NCBI GenBank assembly: GCA_017470425.1
Contig: JAFUYT010000020.1
Span: 18,201-82,200, forward strand
DNA length: 64,000 nucleotides
Source of the DNA: Bacteroidaceae bacterium
GTDB lineage: Bacteria > Bacteroidota > Bacteroidia > Bacteroidales > Bacteroidaceae
Direction: 5' to 3'
Positions 1 through 7,539 of this stretch are shown here, in pieces. The translations under genes were made by a program, and so were the position numbers. Positions within the stretch are counted from its first letter, which is position 1, and the number at the start of each line of letters is the position of its first letter. Under the pieces are notes generated by a model. The model did no database searches. It was not told the DNA's origin and saw only the letters and a program-made list of their open reading frames with translations.

Positions 1-639
1 CGCGCCTACAAGACGCTCACCACCGAGGCCTATACCCTCGACATCGAGAAGGGCAAGGGCGGGAGCTCCGCCTCGACGGCCGGGCTCTCCAAGGAGGAGA
101 TCGAGCTGCTGGGCAGCGATATCCGCTTCATCAAGCTCGGGGAACCCACCTTCCAGACGGGCGACAGCGCCTTCTTCGGCTCACGCCGCTACTGGCTGTC
201 CTACGTCGTCGCGCTGCTCGTCTTCCTGGGGCTGGCCGTCGCCTTCCGCCGCTATGCCGTGGCCAGTGCCGACCTCGTCGGTCGTCGCGGTCGGGGTGCC
301 AGCAAAGCCGCTACGAAGCGCCTGAAGGCTGCCCGAGGGCTGATGAGCCAGGGCGCCGCTGCTGCCTTCTACGAGGAGACGATGAAAGCACTCTGGGGCT
401 ATGTCGGCGACAAGCTGAACATCCCCGTCAGCGAGCTCTCCAAGGAGAATGTCCGCGAGCGGCTCGCCGCCCGCCAGGCCTCCGACGACCTCGTCAGCCA
501 GTTCATCGCCACGCTCGACGAGTGTGAGTTCGCCCGCTTCGCCCCCGGCGACCCCGCTGCCACGATGGACAAGATCTACGCCTCCGCCGAGGAGGTCATC
601 AACAAGATGGAGGGGGAACTGAAAAGGAATCATAAATAA
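1..639 (+). CDS. batD: BatD-like protein, C-terminal part (5' end outside window)
   Basis: The frame is open from base 1 and gives the last 212 residues of a membrane protein. A single hydrophobic helix lies at about residues 63-81 of the visible part (WLSYVVALLVFLGLAVAF). It is followed by a basic, helical tail of about 130 residues with little other hydrophobic character. This is the C-terminal layout of BatD from the Bacteroides aerotolerance (bat) operon, where the bulk of the protein is extracytoplasmic and anchored by this helix. The next gene is a TPR-SH3 protein like BatE, which supports the assignment. The true start lies upstream of the window. An ATG at 259 in the same frame is internal and not a start. 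Confidence 0.78.
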   Translation, partial: RAYKTLTTEAYTLDIEKGKGGSSASTAGLSKEEIELLGSDIRFIKLGEPTFQTGDSAFFGSRRYWLSYVVALLVFLGLAVAFRRYAVASADLVGRRGRGASKAATKRLKAARGLMSQGAAAAFYEETMKALWGYVGDKLNIPVSELSKENVRERLAARQASDDLVSQFIATLDECEFARFAPGDPAATMDKIYASAEEVINKMEGELKRNHK

Positions 640-683
640 TAAATGATAAATAAAAAATAAGAAATAATAAATAAGAATTTAGA

Positions 684-1481
684 ATGAATATGATTGGCAA
701 CATAGATATCAAAGGAATGAGAGCCGTCGCACGGTTATCATTTATTATTTATTATTTATTATTTGTTATTTCGCCGTCCTGTGCTCAGGGCGGCAGGTCT
801 GCTCTTGCCGACAGCGCCTACACCCACGAACGCTACGCGGAGGCGGCCGTCCTCTATCAACAGCTGGTGGATTCGCTGGGCGAGAGCGCACAGCTCTACT
901 ACAACCTCGGCAACTGCTACTATCGCCGCGACTCCATCGCGCGCGCCATCCTCTACTACGAACGCGCGCGCCTGCTCGACCCCTCCGACGATGACATCCG
1001 CTTCAACCTCGACATGGCACGCGCCAAGACGGTCGATAAAGTCGTGCCCGCGTCGGAGATGTTCTTCGTCTCGGCATACCGCCAGCTGGTGCTCTCGCTG
1101 AGCATCCATGAGTGGGCGTGGCTCGCCGTCGTGCTCTTCGTGGTGGCGCTGCTCGCCTTCGGCGTCTATCTCTTCGTGCCCCACCTGCTGTCGAAGAAGA
1201 TAGGCTTCACGGTCGCTGTCCTGGCGCTCCTCGTCTGCGTCTTCGCCAACGTGGCCGCCGTGCGCCAGCGCTCGCATATCGAGCACCGCACGAGCGCCAT
1301 CATCATGGCCCCCTCCGCCGTCGTCAAGAGCACCCCCAGCGCCTCCGGCACCGACCTATTCATCCTCCACGAGGGCACCTACGTCCGCCTCATCGACGAC
1401 TCTATGCGCGATTGGGTGGAGATCCACATGACCGACGGCAAGGAGGGCTGGCTCCCCCGCACCGCCCTCGAAGTGATCTGA
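684..1481 (+). CDS. batE: BatE-like TPR and SH3 domain protein
   Basis: A 265-residue protein. It has an N-terminal signal peptide (hydrophobic core about residues 18-33), TPR helices at about 40-115 (YYNLGNCYYRRDSIARAILY), two membrane helices at about 143-165 and 173-190, and a C-terminal SH3-like domain ending GWLPRTALEVI. This is the BatE arrangement: a periplasmic TPR protein of the bat operon linked to aerotolerance and envelope stress in Bacteroides. It follows batD by 44 bases. The signal-peptide core is encoded by an ATT-rich repeat that also occurs, inverted, just upstream of the gene. An alternative ATG at 717 would give a conventional signal peptide (MRAVARLSF). The next gene starts inside its stop codon (TGATG). 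Confidence 0.78.
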   Translation: MNMIGNIDIKGMRAVARLSFIIYYLLFVISPSCAQGGRSALADSAYTHERYAEAAVLYQQLVDSLGESAQLYYNLGNCYYRRDSIARAILYYERARLLDPSDDDIRFNLDMARAKTVDKVVPASEMFFVSAYRQLVLSLSIHEWAWLAVVLFVVALLAFGVYLFVPHLLSKKIGFTVAVLALLVCVFANVAAVRQRSHIEHRTSAIIMAPSAVVKSTPSASGTDLFILHEGTYVRLIDDSMRDWVEIHMTDGKEGWLPRTALEVI

Positions 1482-2185
1482 TGGATGAGGTTATCAATTT
1501 TGATCAGCAATTGCTGCTGACGCTGAACGGCAGCGAGAGCACCTACCTGGACAACATCTTCACGATGGTGACCCGCACCGGCACGTGGATACCCCTCGTC
1601 CTGGTGCTGCTCTACATCCTGCTGAAGAACCGTCCGTGGCGCGAGGTGGTGCTGTTCGTCCTCTGCCTGGCGCTCGTCATCCTCGTCGCCGACCGCGTCT
1701 CCAGCGGCCTGGCGAAACCCCTCTTCCACCGCTTCCGCCCCAGCCATGAGCCCGCTCTGGAAGGCCTCGTAGATCTCGTGGGCGGTCGCCGCGGCGGCCT
1801 CTACGGCTTCTTCTCCAGCCATGCCGCCAACACCTTCGGCGCGTGGGCATTCATCGCGTTGTATCTCCGTCGCCGTCCCGTCACGTGGACGCTGCTCCTC
1901 TGGGCGTGCCTCTCCAGCTACTCCCGCATCTATCTCGGTCTCCACTATCCCGGCGACATCCTCTGCGGTGCCCTCTTCGGCTCGCTCACGGGTCTGTGCG
2001 TCTATGCCCTGATGCTATGGGCGTCAGCCCGCTGGCTGGAGCCCCTGCGCCCCGACTGGCCCGTAGCGCCCACCGTCCTCGGCTACCGCTCCAACCCCGA
2101 GGGCATCGAGCCGCGCGACGCCCTCCTCTTCGCCCTCGCCTTCCTCGTGACCCTCGCCGTCATCGCCCTGCTGGCGCTTGGGTGA
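1481..2185 (+). CDS. PAP2-family membrane phosphatase
   Basis: A 234-residue integral membrane protein. The three PAP2 (phosphatidic acid phosphatase 2) motifs are visible: K-P-L-F-H-R-F-R-P near residue 75, SSHAANTFG near 107 (the PSGH-like block), and SRIYLGLHYPGD near 147 with the catalytic His and Asp. Such enzymes remove phosphate from lipid phosphates, including undecaprenyl pyrophosphate or lipid A, at the outer face of the inner membrane. The ATG at 1481 overlaps the batE stop by one base, so translation is probably coupled. The frame is open further upstream inside batE, but the overlapping ATG fits the family start. The substrate cannot be told from sequence. Confidence 0.85.
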   Translation: MDEVINFDQQLLLTLNGSESTYLDNIFTMVTRTGTWIPLVLVLLYILLKNRPWREVVLFVLCLALVILVADRVSSGLAKPLFHRFRPSHEPALEGLVDLVGGRRGGLYGFFSSHAANTFGAWAFIALYLRRRPVTWTLLLWACLSSYSRIYLGLHYPGDILCGALFGSLTGLCVYALMLWASARWLEPLRPDWPVAPTVLGYRSNPEGIEPRDALLFALAFLVTLAVIALLALG

Positions 2186-2271
2186 CTACCCACGCACTCT
2201 TTCCCGCCACGTGTAGAAACAAGAAAAGAGGGTCTGTCAAAACGCAAAATATTATCTTCTCTCAATAGAAA

Positions 2272-2306
2272 AGAGGCTGCATCAAAGTGATTTTGACGCA
2301 GCCTCT
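2272..2306. terminator. hairpin after the bat/PAP2 operon
   Basis: A 14-base stem with one mismatch (GAGGCTGC plus ATCAAA against TTTTGAC plus GCAGCCTC) with a short loop. It sits between the end of the PAP2 gene and the end of the convergent smalltalk gene. There is no strong T tract on either side, so it may act as a bidirectional terminator or be a remnant repeat. Confidence 0.5.
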
Positions 2307-2329
2307 CATACTCAATAGTCAGTCGTTCG

Positions 2330-2434
2330 TTAGCAAATTGCCGCATGTGCTCCCAGCGTGGTGAGCAGTGCCGTGAGGATGGTGACGATGATCTCGGCAA
2401 TCCTCTTCAGTGTCTTCTTAGTCGATTCTTTCAT
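2330..2434 (-). CDS. smalltalk-like small protein
   Basis: A 34-residue peptide: MKESTKKTLKRIAEIIVTIL followed by TALLTTLGAHAAIC. The basic N-terminus, one hydrophobic helix and a short tail match the Bacteroidales smalltalk proteins, tiny peptides found beside HU-related DNA-binding proteins. That is the context here: the HU-like gene lies upstream on the same strand. The function is unknown. The gene ends just before the 2272-2306 hairpin. About 400 bases of GC-rich palindromic repeats separate it from the HU-like gene, which is unusually far for this pairing and suggests the repeats were inserted later. Confidence 0.65.
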   Translation of the reverse strand: MKESTKKTLKRIAEIIVTILTALLTTLGAHAAIC

Positions 2435-2830
2435 GGTAGGGACCCCTTATAACCTAAGACCCCCTCCTAACCTCCCCGAGGGGAGGAACGCCTGGCGGGG
2501 TGTAGGGATCTGGGCGTTTGTGGTGTGTGGTGTGGAGGTGTGGTGTGGAGGTGTGGAGATGTTGGGGCATTTTTTAAGGTTAAAGAATTTAGTTTTTTTA
2601 AATCCCCCCCCCTGCGTATCCCTCAGCCTATCCCCCTCGCGCAGCCCTCTCCTCCCCTCGGGGAGGTCGGGAGGGGGTCTTAGGCTCTTTAGTTTTCAAA
2701 GCCCCCCTCGCGCAGCCCTCTCCTCCCCTCGGGGAGGTCGGGAGGGGGTCTTAGGTCGGGAGGGGGTCTTAGGCTGGGGGCCTCTCCTCCCCTCGGGGAG
2801 GTCGGGAGGGGGTCTTAGGTCGGGAGGGGA
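2435..2830. repeat. GC-rich palindromic repeat block between smalltalk and HU-like genes
   Basis: No gene is visible in these 396 bases. They hold at least four copies of a palindromic unit with the core CTCCCCTCGGGGAGG, followed by GGAGGGGGTCTTAGG. Two nearly identical 53-base copies start near 2632 and 2702, a partial third near 2774, and an inverted copy lies at about 2447-2487. A GTGTGGAGGTGTGG minisatellite lies at about 2518-2560. The unit is related to the palindromes found inside coding genes elsewhere in the window. Confidence 0.75.
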
Positions 2831-3346
2831 TCACTCGTCCCCCTCTTCCTCGGGTTCGCTCCAGTCGGCGGACTGCTGCCCCTTCTTCTGAGCTTTCTTG
2901 GCGGCCGCCTGCGCCTTGCGGCTGGTGGTGTACTCGAAGTCGAAGTCGTCGCGGCGGAAGTCGAGGCCGGCGCCCAGCTCGTAGTTCACGTTGACCTGCT
3001 TGATGTTCGCCTCCGTGAACGCCTCCATGGCGGTGACGGGGTTGCCGTCCTGGTCGGTGGTGGGCAGTGCACCTTCGCAGGTGATGGAGGGCGTGAAGCG
3101 ACCCAGGTCGCCCAGCTCGATGGCGTTGCCCTCGGTGATGGCCTCCTTGATGCAGGCGCACATGTCGGTGATGATGCCTACGATGGTGCCCTTGGAGTAG
3201 ATGCTGTTGTGGGCGGACATGTGCGCGGCGAGGGCGTTGATGTCGAGTACGCCGTTGAGCTGGAGGCGTGCGTACGCCTTCTCGGGCTCGTCGGGGTGTG
3301 CGGGGTTCTTCTGCATGTGCAGGGAGTACTTTAGGGTGTTTTTCAT
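2831..3346 (-). CDS. HU-like DNA-binding protein
   Basis: A 171-residue protein of the Bacteroidales HU-related family. It begins MKNTLKYSLHMQKNPAHP, has the block GTIVGIITDMCACIKEAI around residues 53-70 and GNAIELGDLGRFTPSI around 74-89, the HU-type beta-arm region. It ends in a lysine/alanine stretch and an acidic tail. These proteins often accompany VirE-N primase proteins and smalltalk peptides, and both are present in this region. A minus-strand TACCTTTG promoter element lies about 230 bases upstream. The stop codon is the first bases after a repeat copy, so the 3' end abuts the repeat block directly. The role is probably nucleoid or element-associated DNA binding. Confidence 0.75.
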   Translation of the reverse strand: MKNTLKYSLHMQKNPAHPDEPEKAYARLQLNGVLDINALAAHMSAHNSIYSKGTIVGIITDMCACIKEAITEGNAIELGDLGRFTPSITCEGALPTTDQDGNPVTAMEAFTEANIKQVNVNYELGAGLDFRRDDFDFEYTTSRKAQAAAKKAQKKGQQSADWSEPEEEGDE

Positions 3347-3578
3347 GGTGGTGTGAGACCCCCCTCTAACTCCCCCGGGGGGGAGGACTCTTTGCTATTG
3401 GGGGCGTTGGAGTCAAGGTTAATGATTAAGGTTGGTTAAGGTCGTCAATTTCCATTGTCCATTGACTATATCATCTGGCCGGATGTGTCTTTCAAGGTTT
3501 CCAACGCAGCACGCTGTGAAGGCCGTTGCAGCGCGGTGTGAAGGCCGTTGCAGCGCGGTGCGTTGATTTTTGATGCTG

Positions 3579-3586
3579 CAAAGGTA
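3579..3586 (-). promoter_or_regulatory. Bacteroidetes -7 element (TACCTTTG), reading toward the HU-like gene
   Basis: CAAAGGTA on the plus strand reads TACCTTTG on the minus strand, matching TAnnTTTG. No clear -33 TTTG is seen at the expected spacing, so this is a moderate call. Confidence 0.45.
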
Positions 3587-3658
3587 CGACACGCGCGTTG
3601 CGGTTTTCGAATGTCCCTGCCGTTTTTTCATTTTTTTCTGCATCCTCTCCTTTCGTGG

Positions 3659-3832
3659 GCGGTCGTGTGGTGCGGTCAAGTGGTCATTTGGTCATTTGGT
3701 CAAAATCGTTTCGGGATTGTCAAAATCCGCCACTATAATATAAATATTTATATTTATTATTATAGTGAGCAAATGACCGAATGTGAAAACGATTTTGACC
3801 AAATGACCAAATGACCAAATGACCACGACCGC
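3659..3832. repeat. large inverted repeat with CATTTGGT iterons and an AT-rich centre
   Basis: The left arm at 3659-3711 contains GCGGTCGTG, then GGTCATTTGGTCATTTGGTC and AAAATCGTTTC. The right arm at 3785-3832 is the reverse complement, with one extra CAAATGAC unit. The centre at 3731-3767 is itself a near-palindrome (CACTATAATATAAATATT and its complement, ending TTATAGTG). The same iteron array recurs after the primase gene at 11142-11192. Confidence 0.8.
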
Positions 3833-3966
3833 TTTGTTCGTGTTCTATTAAATTATGTGTAAAAATGGAGTGGTATAACGGGTGTGTCGGAAAATAATTG
3901 TAGATTTGCAGGCGAAATAATCAGAAATCGGTGTAATCATTAAGATTTGCATAGACGACCGCAAGA

Positions 3967-4314
3967 ATGTTTGGCATAGACATCAAGGAAGACGAACTGC
4001 TGGCGCTGGGTGGTGGCATCCTGGAAACACTGCTCTCGGACAGGACCACAGGTGAGAACATCATCTGGGCAACGGATGACTATGCTGAGAAAGGGGATGG
4101 TTACACTTTCCATCAGCATATCTTGCCGGAACTGATAACGGGAAAGAATAAGGACGTTATACAGCCACGTGTAGCAAAGAAAGAGGAGGAACGCCGTTCT
4201 CGCTCCCGCAAGATGGCAGAGGTGTTCACCCCGTCGTGGGTGTGCAACAAGATGAACAACGGCGTTGACGAGAAATGGTTTGGACGCATCCCTGTATTCA
4301 ATGTTGGCAGATAA
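3967..4314 (+). pseudogene. N-terminal fragment of a restriction-modification DNA methyltransferase
   Basis: 115 residues. The pattern TTGENIIWATDDY, an ITGKNKDVIQPR block, RKMAEVFTPSWVCNKMNN and EKWFGRIPVFN resembles the start of large Eco57I-like or type II methyltransferases, where AEVFTP(S)WxCNxM precedes the SAM-binding region. The reading frame ends shortly after this point, so the catalytic motifs (FxGxG and NPPY) are missing. The base composition is lower in GC than the flanking core genes. This is best read as a decayed remnant rather than a functional enzyme. A standalone small protein is less likely. Confidence 0.55.
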
Positions 4315-4325
4315 ACTTTAACACA

Positions 4326-4721
4326 ATGGATAGAATCACGATAACAAACCCGCCTATTGTCAGCTCTCATGTGCTTGAAACAATTGCAAGCCAACAGAAT
4401 CTGACAAAGCCAAAAGCAAGAACTTGGCTAAAACATCACATTTTCGATGTGGTCAAATCAAGTTTTATGTATATAGATGGCATACCTCATACATATAAGA
4501 ATTCTGACTACAAGTTCGTAACCGCCGCTCTCCTTTCCACAGGCGTTTCTGTAGAAGAGGCAGACATGTTCTTTAATGCTAATTTTAAATACTCGGAGCA
4601 AGTTTCTTCTTCTGGCAAGATAGAATTTGCCGAAACCGTAATGGATTTCTCCAAAAGATTTGCCAAACAAACAATGAAAGAAAGTCCTGAATTAGCAGAG
4701 ATTTTAAGAAATAATGTGTAG
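4326..4721 (+). CDS. hypothetical protein in R-M remnant island
   Basis: 131 residues starting at ATG 4326 (MDRITITNPPIVSSHVLET). Soluble, mainly helical by eye, with no signal peptide or membrane segment. KPKARTWLKHHIFDVVKSSF could form a helix-turn-helix-like stretch, but I do not recognise a family. It starts 11 bases after the methyltransferase fragment and ends 25 bases before an Eco47II-like nuclease gene, so it may be a third component of that restriction locus. The composition is AT-rich like its neighbours, pointing to shared transfer. Confidence 0.5.
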   Translation: MDRITITNPPIVSSHVLETIASQQNLTKPKARTWLKHHIFDVVKSSFMYIDGIPHTYKNSDYKFVTAALLSTGVSVEEADMFFNANFKYSEQVSSSGKIEFAETVMDFSKRFAKQTMKESPELAEILRNNV

Positions 4722-4746
4722 CTTTGCAAACAAAAACAAAAGAAAT

Positions 4747-5373
4747 ATGAAACAATACAACTTAGGCTTCGTTTCGGACGAGGAAATATACAATCACGTC
4801 AAATCGACGGTTTTGCAATACCGGCGTAGTATCAACCTGAAGGAATTTAATAAGAACATTATCGACCCCATTAAACTGACCTTCGACTCGAAAATTTATG
4901 GTCAGACGATGGCACAAACGATAGAGTCTGAGTGTATCCGTCAGATAGACAAGACCAATAACAACCGTATCGGATATTTCCATCAGTACCTTTTCAAACT
5001 GGCGGGGAATGGTTGGGAAGTGCCTGCCAATGGTGACAAAGGAGGCTTTGACGTGGTGAACGAAGAACGGCATATATTCGTCGAGATGAAGAATAAACCA
5101 AGTAAGATGAAACACTCCGCAAAAAGAGCCCTGGCGATAAAGGCTTATGATAAATTGCTGCATGATAAAGATGCTACAGTGATGATTGTTGATATGCAGA
5201 ATCTTTCTGGAATAAATGTACCTTGGATTATTCGGATGGATGATATGTCTTTTGTCAATGAGCGTTTGCGGATAGTCTCAATTGACAAGTTCTATGATTT
5301 GATTTTCTCACATGATGGAGCCTATTCGCAAATCTGCAACGCATTACCCACAATTCTGTCAGACATCAATTAA
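4747..5373 (+). CDS. Eco47II-like type II restriction endonuclease
   Basis: 208 residues from ATG 4747. The N-terminus (YNLGFVSDEEIYNHVKSTV), KEFNKNIIDPIKLTFDSKIY, RIGYFHQYLFK and GWEVP match what I recall of the Eco47II family. The block GGFDVVNEERHIFVEMKNK fits a PD-(D/E)xK nuclease core: the D of GFDVV, then E and K of VEMKNK near residues 103-119. Eco47II itself cuts GGWCC. Whether this protein shares that site is inference. No intact cytosine methyltransferase is visible within several kb, which is unusual for an active type II nuclease. It may be inactive, protected elsewhere, or a leftover of a decayed system. Confidence 0.65.
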   Translation: MKQYNLGFVSDEEIYNHVKSTVLQYRRSINLKEFNKNIIDPIKLTFDSKIYGQTMAQTIESECIRQIDKTNNNRIGYFHQYLFKLAGNGWEVPANGDKGGFDVVNEERHIFVEMKNKPSKMKHSAKRALAIKAYDKLLHDKDATVMIVDMQNLSGINVPWIIRMDDMSFVNERLRIVSIDKFYDLIFSHDGAYSQICNALPTILSDIN

Positions 5374-5380
5374 GAGTTTT

Positions 5381-5638
5381 ATGGACAATAAATGGAACGA
5401 CATAGTACTGACTCTCCTGAAGCTGAAAGAGGCGGGTGTTGACGAGGCCACCTATCAAGAGAGTATTAAGGAGCAGTTCAAGTTCCTTGGCTGGAGTATC
5501 TCCAAGGGGTGCGTTGAGTCAAAGCCTGTCTTGCCGGAAGGGAATGCCAAATCCCTGATCCCTGAGATAGCTGATAAATATAATATACCAAAGCTTCCAA
5601 ACAACGTTATACTGTCAGCAGGTCTTATCTTACGCTGA
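5381..5638 (+). pseudogene. N-terminal fragment of a restriction-type protein
   Basis: 85 residues starting at ATG 5381, seven bases after the nuclease gene. The beginning (MDNKWNDIVLTLLKLKEAG, then FKFLGWSISKGCVESKPVLP and EGNAKSLIPEI) resembles the N-terminal R-protein segment of large restriction or helicase proteins that specify LGW...K...P.G....I.PDI. The frame then runs into unrelated residues and stops, so it looks like a deletion remnant. The call is by pattern only, and the family is uncertain. Confidence 0.4.
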
Positions 5639-5643
5639 ATCGT

Positions 5644-5841
5644 ATGGATGGTAATTGGGACGAATCAATACGCATTCATGGCAAGAAGAATGCCGTAGCC
5701 CTATTTAAGGAATGGCGTGAAGAATGCCTGAACCAGCTGAAGAAGGCTGGACATCGCTACGAAATAATCAATGACGATGAAAACTTGTTTAAGATTACTT
5801 GGGGCAATTGCAAGGAGCAAATGGGTATTTTAATATATTGA
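5644..5841 (+). CDS. small hypothetical protein or gene remnant
   Basis: 65 residues from ATG 5644 (MDGNWDESIRIHGKKNAVAL). Charged and soluble, with no motif I recognise. It lies between a decayed restriction gene and the DUF4160/DUF2442 pair in AT-rich DNA. The bases just upstream, read in another frame, give a short peptide (QQVLSYAESYGW) suggestive of a broken gene. It could therefore be the tail of a degraded gene rather than a real product. Confidence 0.3.
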   Translation: MDGNWDESIRIHGKKNAVALFKEWREECLNQLKKAGHRYEIINDDENLFKITWGNCKEQMGILIY

Positions 5842-5857
5842 TTTTAAGCACAATGAT

Positions 5858-6154
5858 ATGCCAAAGATACTACTATACATAACAGCCAAGGTTATCTGGA
5901 ACTTTCTGTTCTGGAACACCGACTACTACGAAAACCGCGCACATGTGCATGTGGGTAAGCGCAGCACTGAGCACTTGTGTAAGATATGGCTTGAGCCAGT
6001 TGTGGAGGTAGAAGATAAAGGCGATCTTACAGACGCGCAAGTTAAAGAAGTCCTTAAGATTGTCACCGACTATCGTGAAAAGCTTCTCCGCCAGTGGGAG
6101 CAGTTCAAGCAGGGCAAGCCCATTAGAATTATTAAAATCAAAAAAACAAAATAG
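5858..6154 (+). CDS. DUF4160-family protein
   Basis: 98 residues. The pattern ENRAHVHVGKRSTEHLCKIWLEP followed by LTDAQVKEVLKIVTDYREKL and LLRQWEQFKQGK is that of DUF4160: a (P/R)xHxH block, a WLEP block and a C-terminal helix. The family is usually encoded next to a DUF2442 gene, as here, with a three-base gap. The pair is widely suspected to be a toxin-antitoxin-like or stress module, but the biochemical role is not established. It sits in the AT-rich island with restriction remnants. Confidence 0.75.
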   Translation: MPKILLYITAKVIWNFLFWNTDYYENRAHVHVGKRSTEHLCKIWLEPVVEVEDKGDLTDAQVKEVLKIVTDYREKLLRQWEQFKQGKPIRIIKIKKTK

Positions 6155-6157
6155 CTT

Positions 6158-6445
6158 ATGTACAAAACAGAAGGATATTGGAACGTGACACCACGCATCA
6201 AGCGGTTGTCATTCCCTCGTAGAGGGAAGTTCCAGGTTGACCTGCAAGACGGTCGTTCTATTATGATGCCTATCTCGGCATTTCCATCGCTAAAACGTGT
6301 ACCCGTCAAGGAACGCGAAAAGTGGTATTTGATGGGCGGCGGTGTGACATGGGATTCTTGTTCAGAAGTCATCCACATTGAGCAGATTCTGGGCAATTTC
6401 CAGAACTATTCACATGATATGGCTGAGGTCGGATCTTCTCAATGA
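6158..6445 (+). CDS. DUF2442-family protein
   Basis: 95 residues. FQVDLQDGRSIMMPISAFPS followed by L, then REKWYLMGGGVTWDSCSEVI, match DUF2442: a D.GR...P...FP.L block, then W.L.GGG..W...D/E....E. It follows the DUF4160 gene by three bases, a standard pairing. Its stop overlaps the ATG of the next gene (ATGA), so the three genes are probably cotranslated. The function is unproven and the pair is usually discussed as toxin-antitoxin-like. Confidence 0.75.
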   Translation: MYKTEGYWNVTPRIKRLSFPRRGKFQVDLQDGRSIMMPISAFPSLKRVPVKEREKWYLMGGGVTWDSCSEVIHIEQILGNFQNYSHDMAEVGSSQ

Positions 6446-6690
6446 AACTTAACAAACTCTACTACTTCATGCCTTATACAAAAGGGAAGGGCATCCGTGA
6501 CTTGTATCAGATAGAGGTGGCTCGTGTCGGAACAAAACATGAGTTTGTTGAGACAGCAGACGAGAACGACTTCCGCCTGGTGTTCGAGATTAAGTTTGTC
6601 AAGCAGCTGTTCGATGACTACAAGCCCGTCAAGCTGATGATCTGGCGCACGTTTACGGATACGAATCTGAGGGCAATTATGACTTTATAA
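6442..6690 (+). CDS. hypothetical protein coupled to the DUF4160/DUF2442 pair
   Basis: 82 residues starting in the ATGA overlap with DUF2442. The sequence is soluble and mixed alpha/beta: KGKGIRDLYQIEVARVG, then FRLVFEIKFVKQLFDDY and VKLMIWRTFTD. I do not recognise a named family. It ends about 45 bases before GC-rich DNA resumes, so its end may mark the right edge of the AT-rich island, and the protein may be truncated there. Confidence 0.5.
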   Translation: MKLNKLYYFMPYTKGKGIRDLYQIEVARVGTKHEFVETADENDFRLVFEIKFVKQLFDDYKPVKLMIWRTFTDTNLRAIMTL

Positions 6691-6734
6691 TATGATACGC
6701 TTCACGATATATACCCAAATACGATAAGGAAAAA

Positions 6735-7520
6735 ATGATACAGACACAACTGCTGCAATTGCAGCCGCCATACCAGGTGATCTACTGCGGCGGCGAAGTG
6801 GGATTGCACGTGGGCACGCTCATCGTCGCCTGTGAGCAACTCGACGAGCGTGGCCTCTATCTGGGCATCGAGACGCACAGCTACCCGGTGGTGAGCTACA
6901 CGAACAAAGCACGGAGCGCGGGCTTCCGGACGCACCGCTTCGCCCCTTATGCCGAGACGGGCGAGGAGGGGGTGGTGTGGAACCGGGCAGAGCTGAGGGA
7001 TGTCTATCCGCTATGTCTGGGCACGGACGAGCGGGTGGCGCTGCAGCGTATCGACTGGCTGCGCTATGAGTTCTCCATTCCCGCGGGCGGTGCCGGGGAT
7101 TTGCCGTCGCTGTACCACATTGCCGCGCGGCTCTCGGAGCTGGGCATCGCCATCGAACTACCTGAGAAGGAGGAGATGGAGGTGCCGCAGGTGCTGGTGT
7201 ATGTGCAGGGCGAGGCTGGTGAACCGTCGTATGTCTATGGGATGTCGAAGACAGCGGTGTTCTATACGCCATGGGCATCGGTAGCGGAGATGGCCGACAG
7301 GATTGGCCGCCAGAGCCGGGATTACGAACAGCTTTACCTCGGAGATGATCAGCCGCACATCACCTTCTGCCTCGACAAGGAGTTAAGCTACAGCGATTTC
7401 TGCAGTGCTGAGGGGGAAGGAACACTGGACGAGCAGTACATGGCCATCGACCCTGAAATCCGCGAGGGGATGGAGCAGCTGGTGCAGCGGCTGAACAGCG
7501 GCGACGTATTCCCCTTCTGA
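6735..7520 (+). CDS. hypothetical protein, 261 aa
   Basis: Soluble 261-residue protein with GC-rich codon use like the core genome. The N-terminal half contains VIYCGGEVGLHVGTLIVACE and THSYPVVSYTNKARSAGF. The C-terminal half is acidic and ends GDVFPF. No signal peptide, membrane helix or catalytic motif is evident and I do not recognise a family. It is followed 19 bases later by another unknown gene, then a terminator and the primase cassette. The pair may be part of the same accessory module, as both lie between the two CATTTGGT repeat sites. Confidence 0.6.
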   Translation: MIQTQLLQLQPPYQVIYCGGEVGLHVGTLIVACEQLDERGLYLGIETHSYPVVSYTNKARSAGFRTHRFAPYAETGEEGVVWNRAELRDVYPLCLGTDERVALQRIDWLRYEFSIPAGGAGDLPSLYHIAARLSELGIAIELPEKEEMEVPQVLVYVQGEAGEPSYVYGMSKTAVFYTPWASVAEMADRIGRQSRDYEQLYLGDDQPHITFCLDKELSYSDFCSAEGEGTLDEQYMAIDPEIREGMEQLVQRLNSGDVFPF

Positions 7521-7539
7521 CCCACTTTTAGAGAATACG

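Larger units (their letters stand above)
3347..3966. other. intergenic region with palindrome copy, tandem repeats and a large AT-centred inverted repeat
   Basis: No convincing gene. From left to right there is a palindromic element (3356-3391), a 21-base unit GAAGGCCGTTGCAGCGCGGTG in tandem (about 3518-3560), and a minus-strand promoter element (3579-3586). A large inverted repeat follows (3659-3832) whose arms carry CATTTGGT iterations. The DNA turns AT-rich from about 3700 rightward, marking the edge of an island of different composition. Confidence 0.7.

Noticed and set aside
2358-2891. Plus-strand frame of 177 codons across the repeat block
   Set aside because: It is mostly translated palindromic repeats and overlaps smalltalk and the HU-like gene on the other strand.
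3967-6690. A complete new defence system in the R-M island
   Set aside because: Several frames look truncated against known restriction proteins. Decay explains the content better than an intact novel system.
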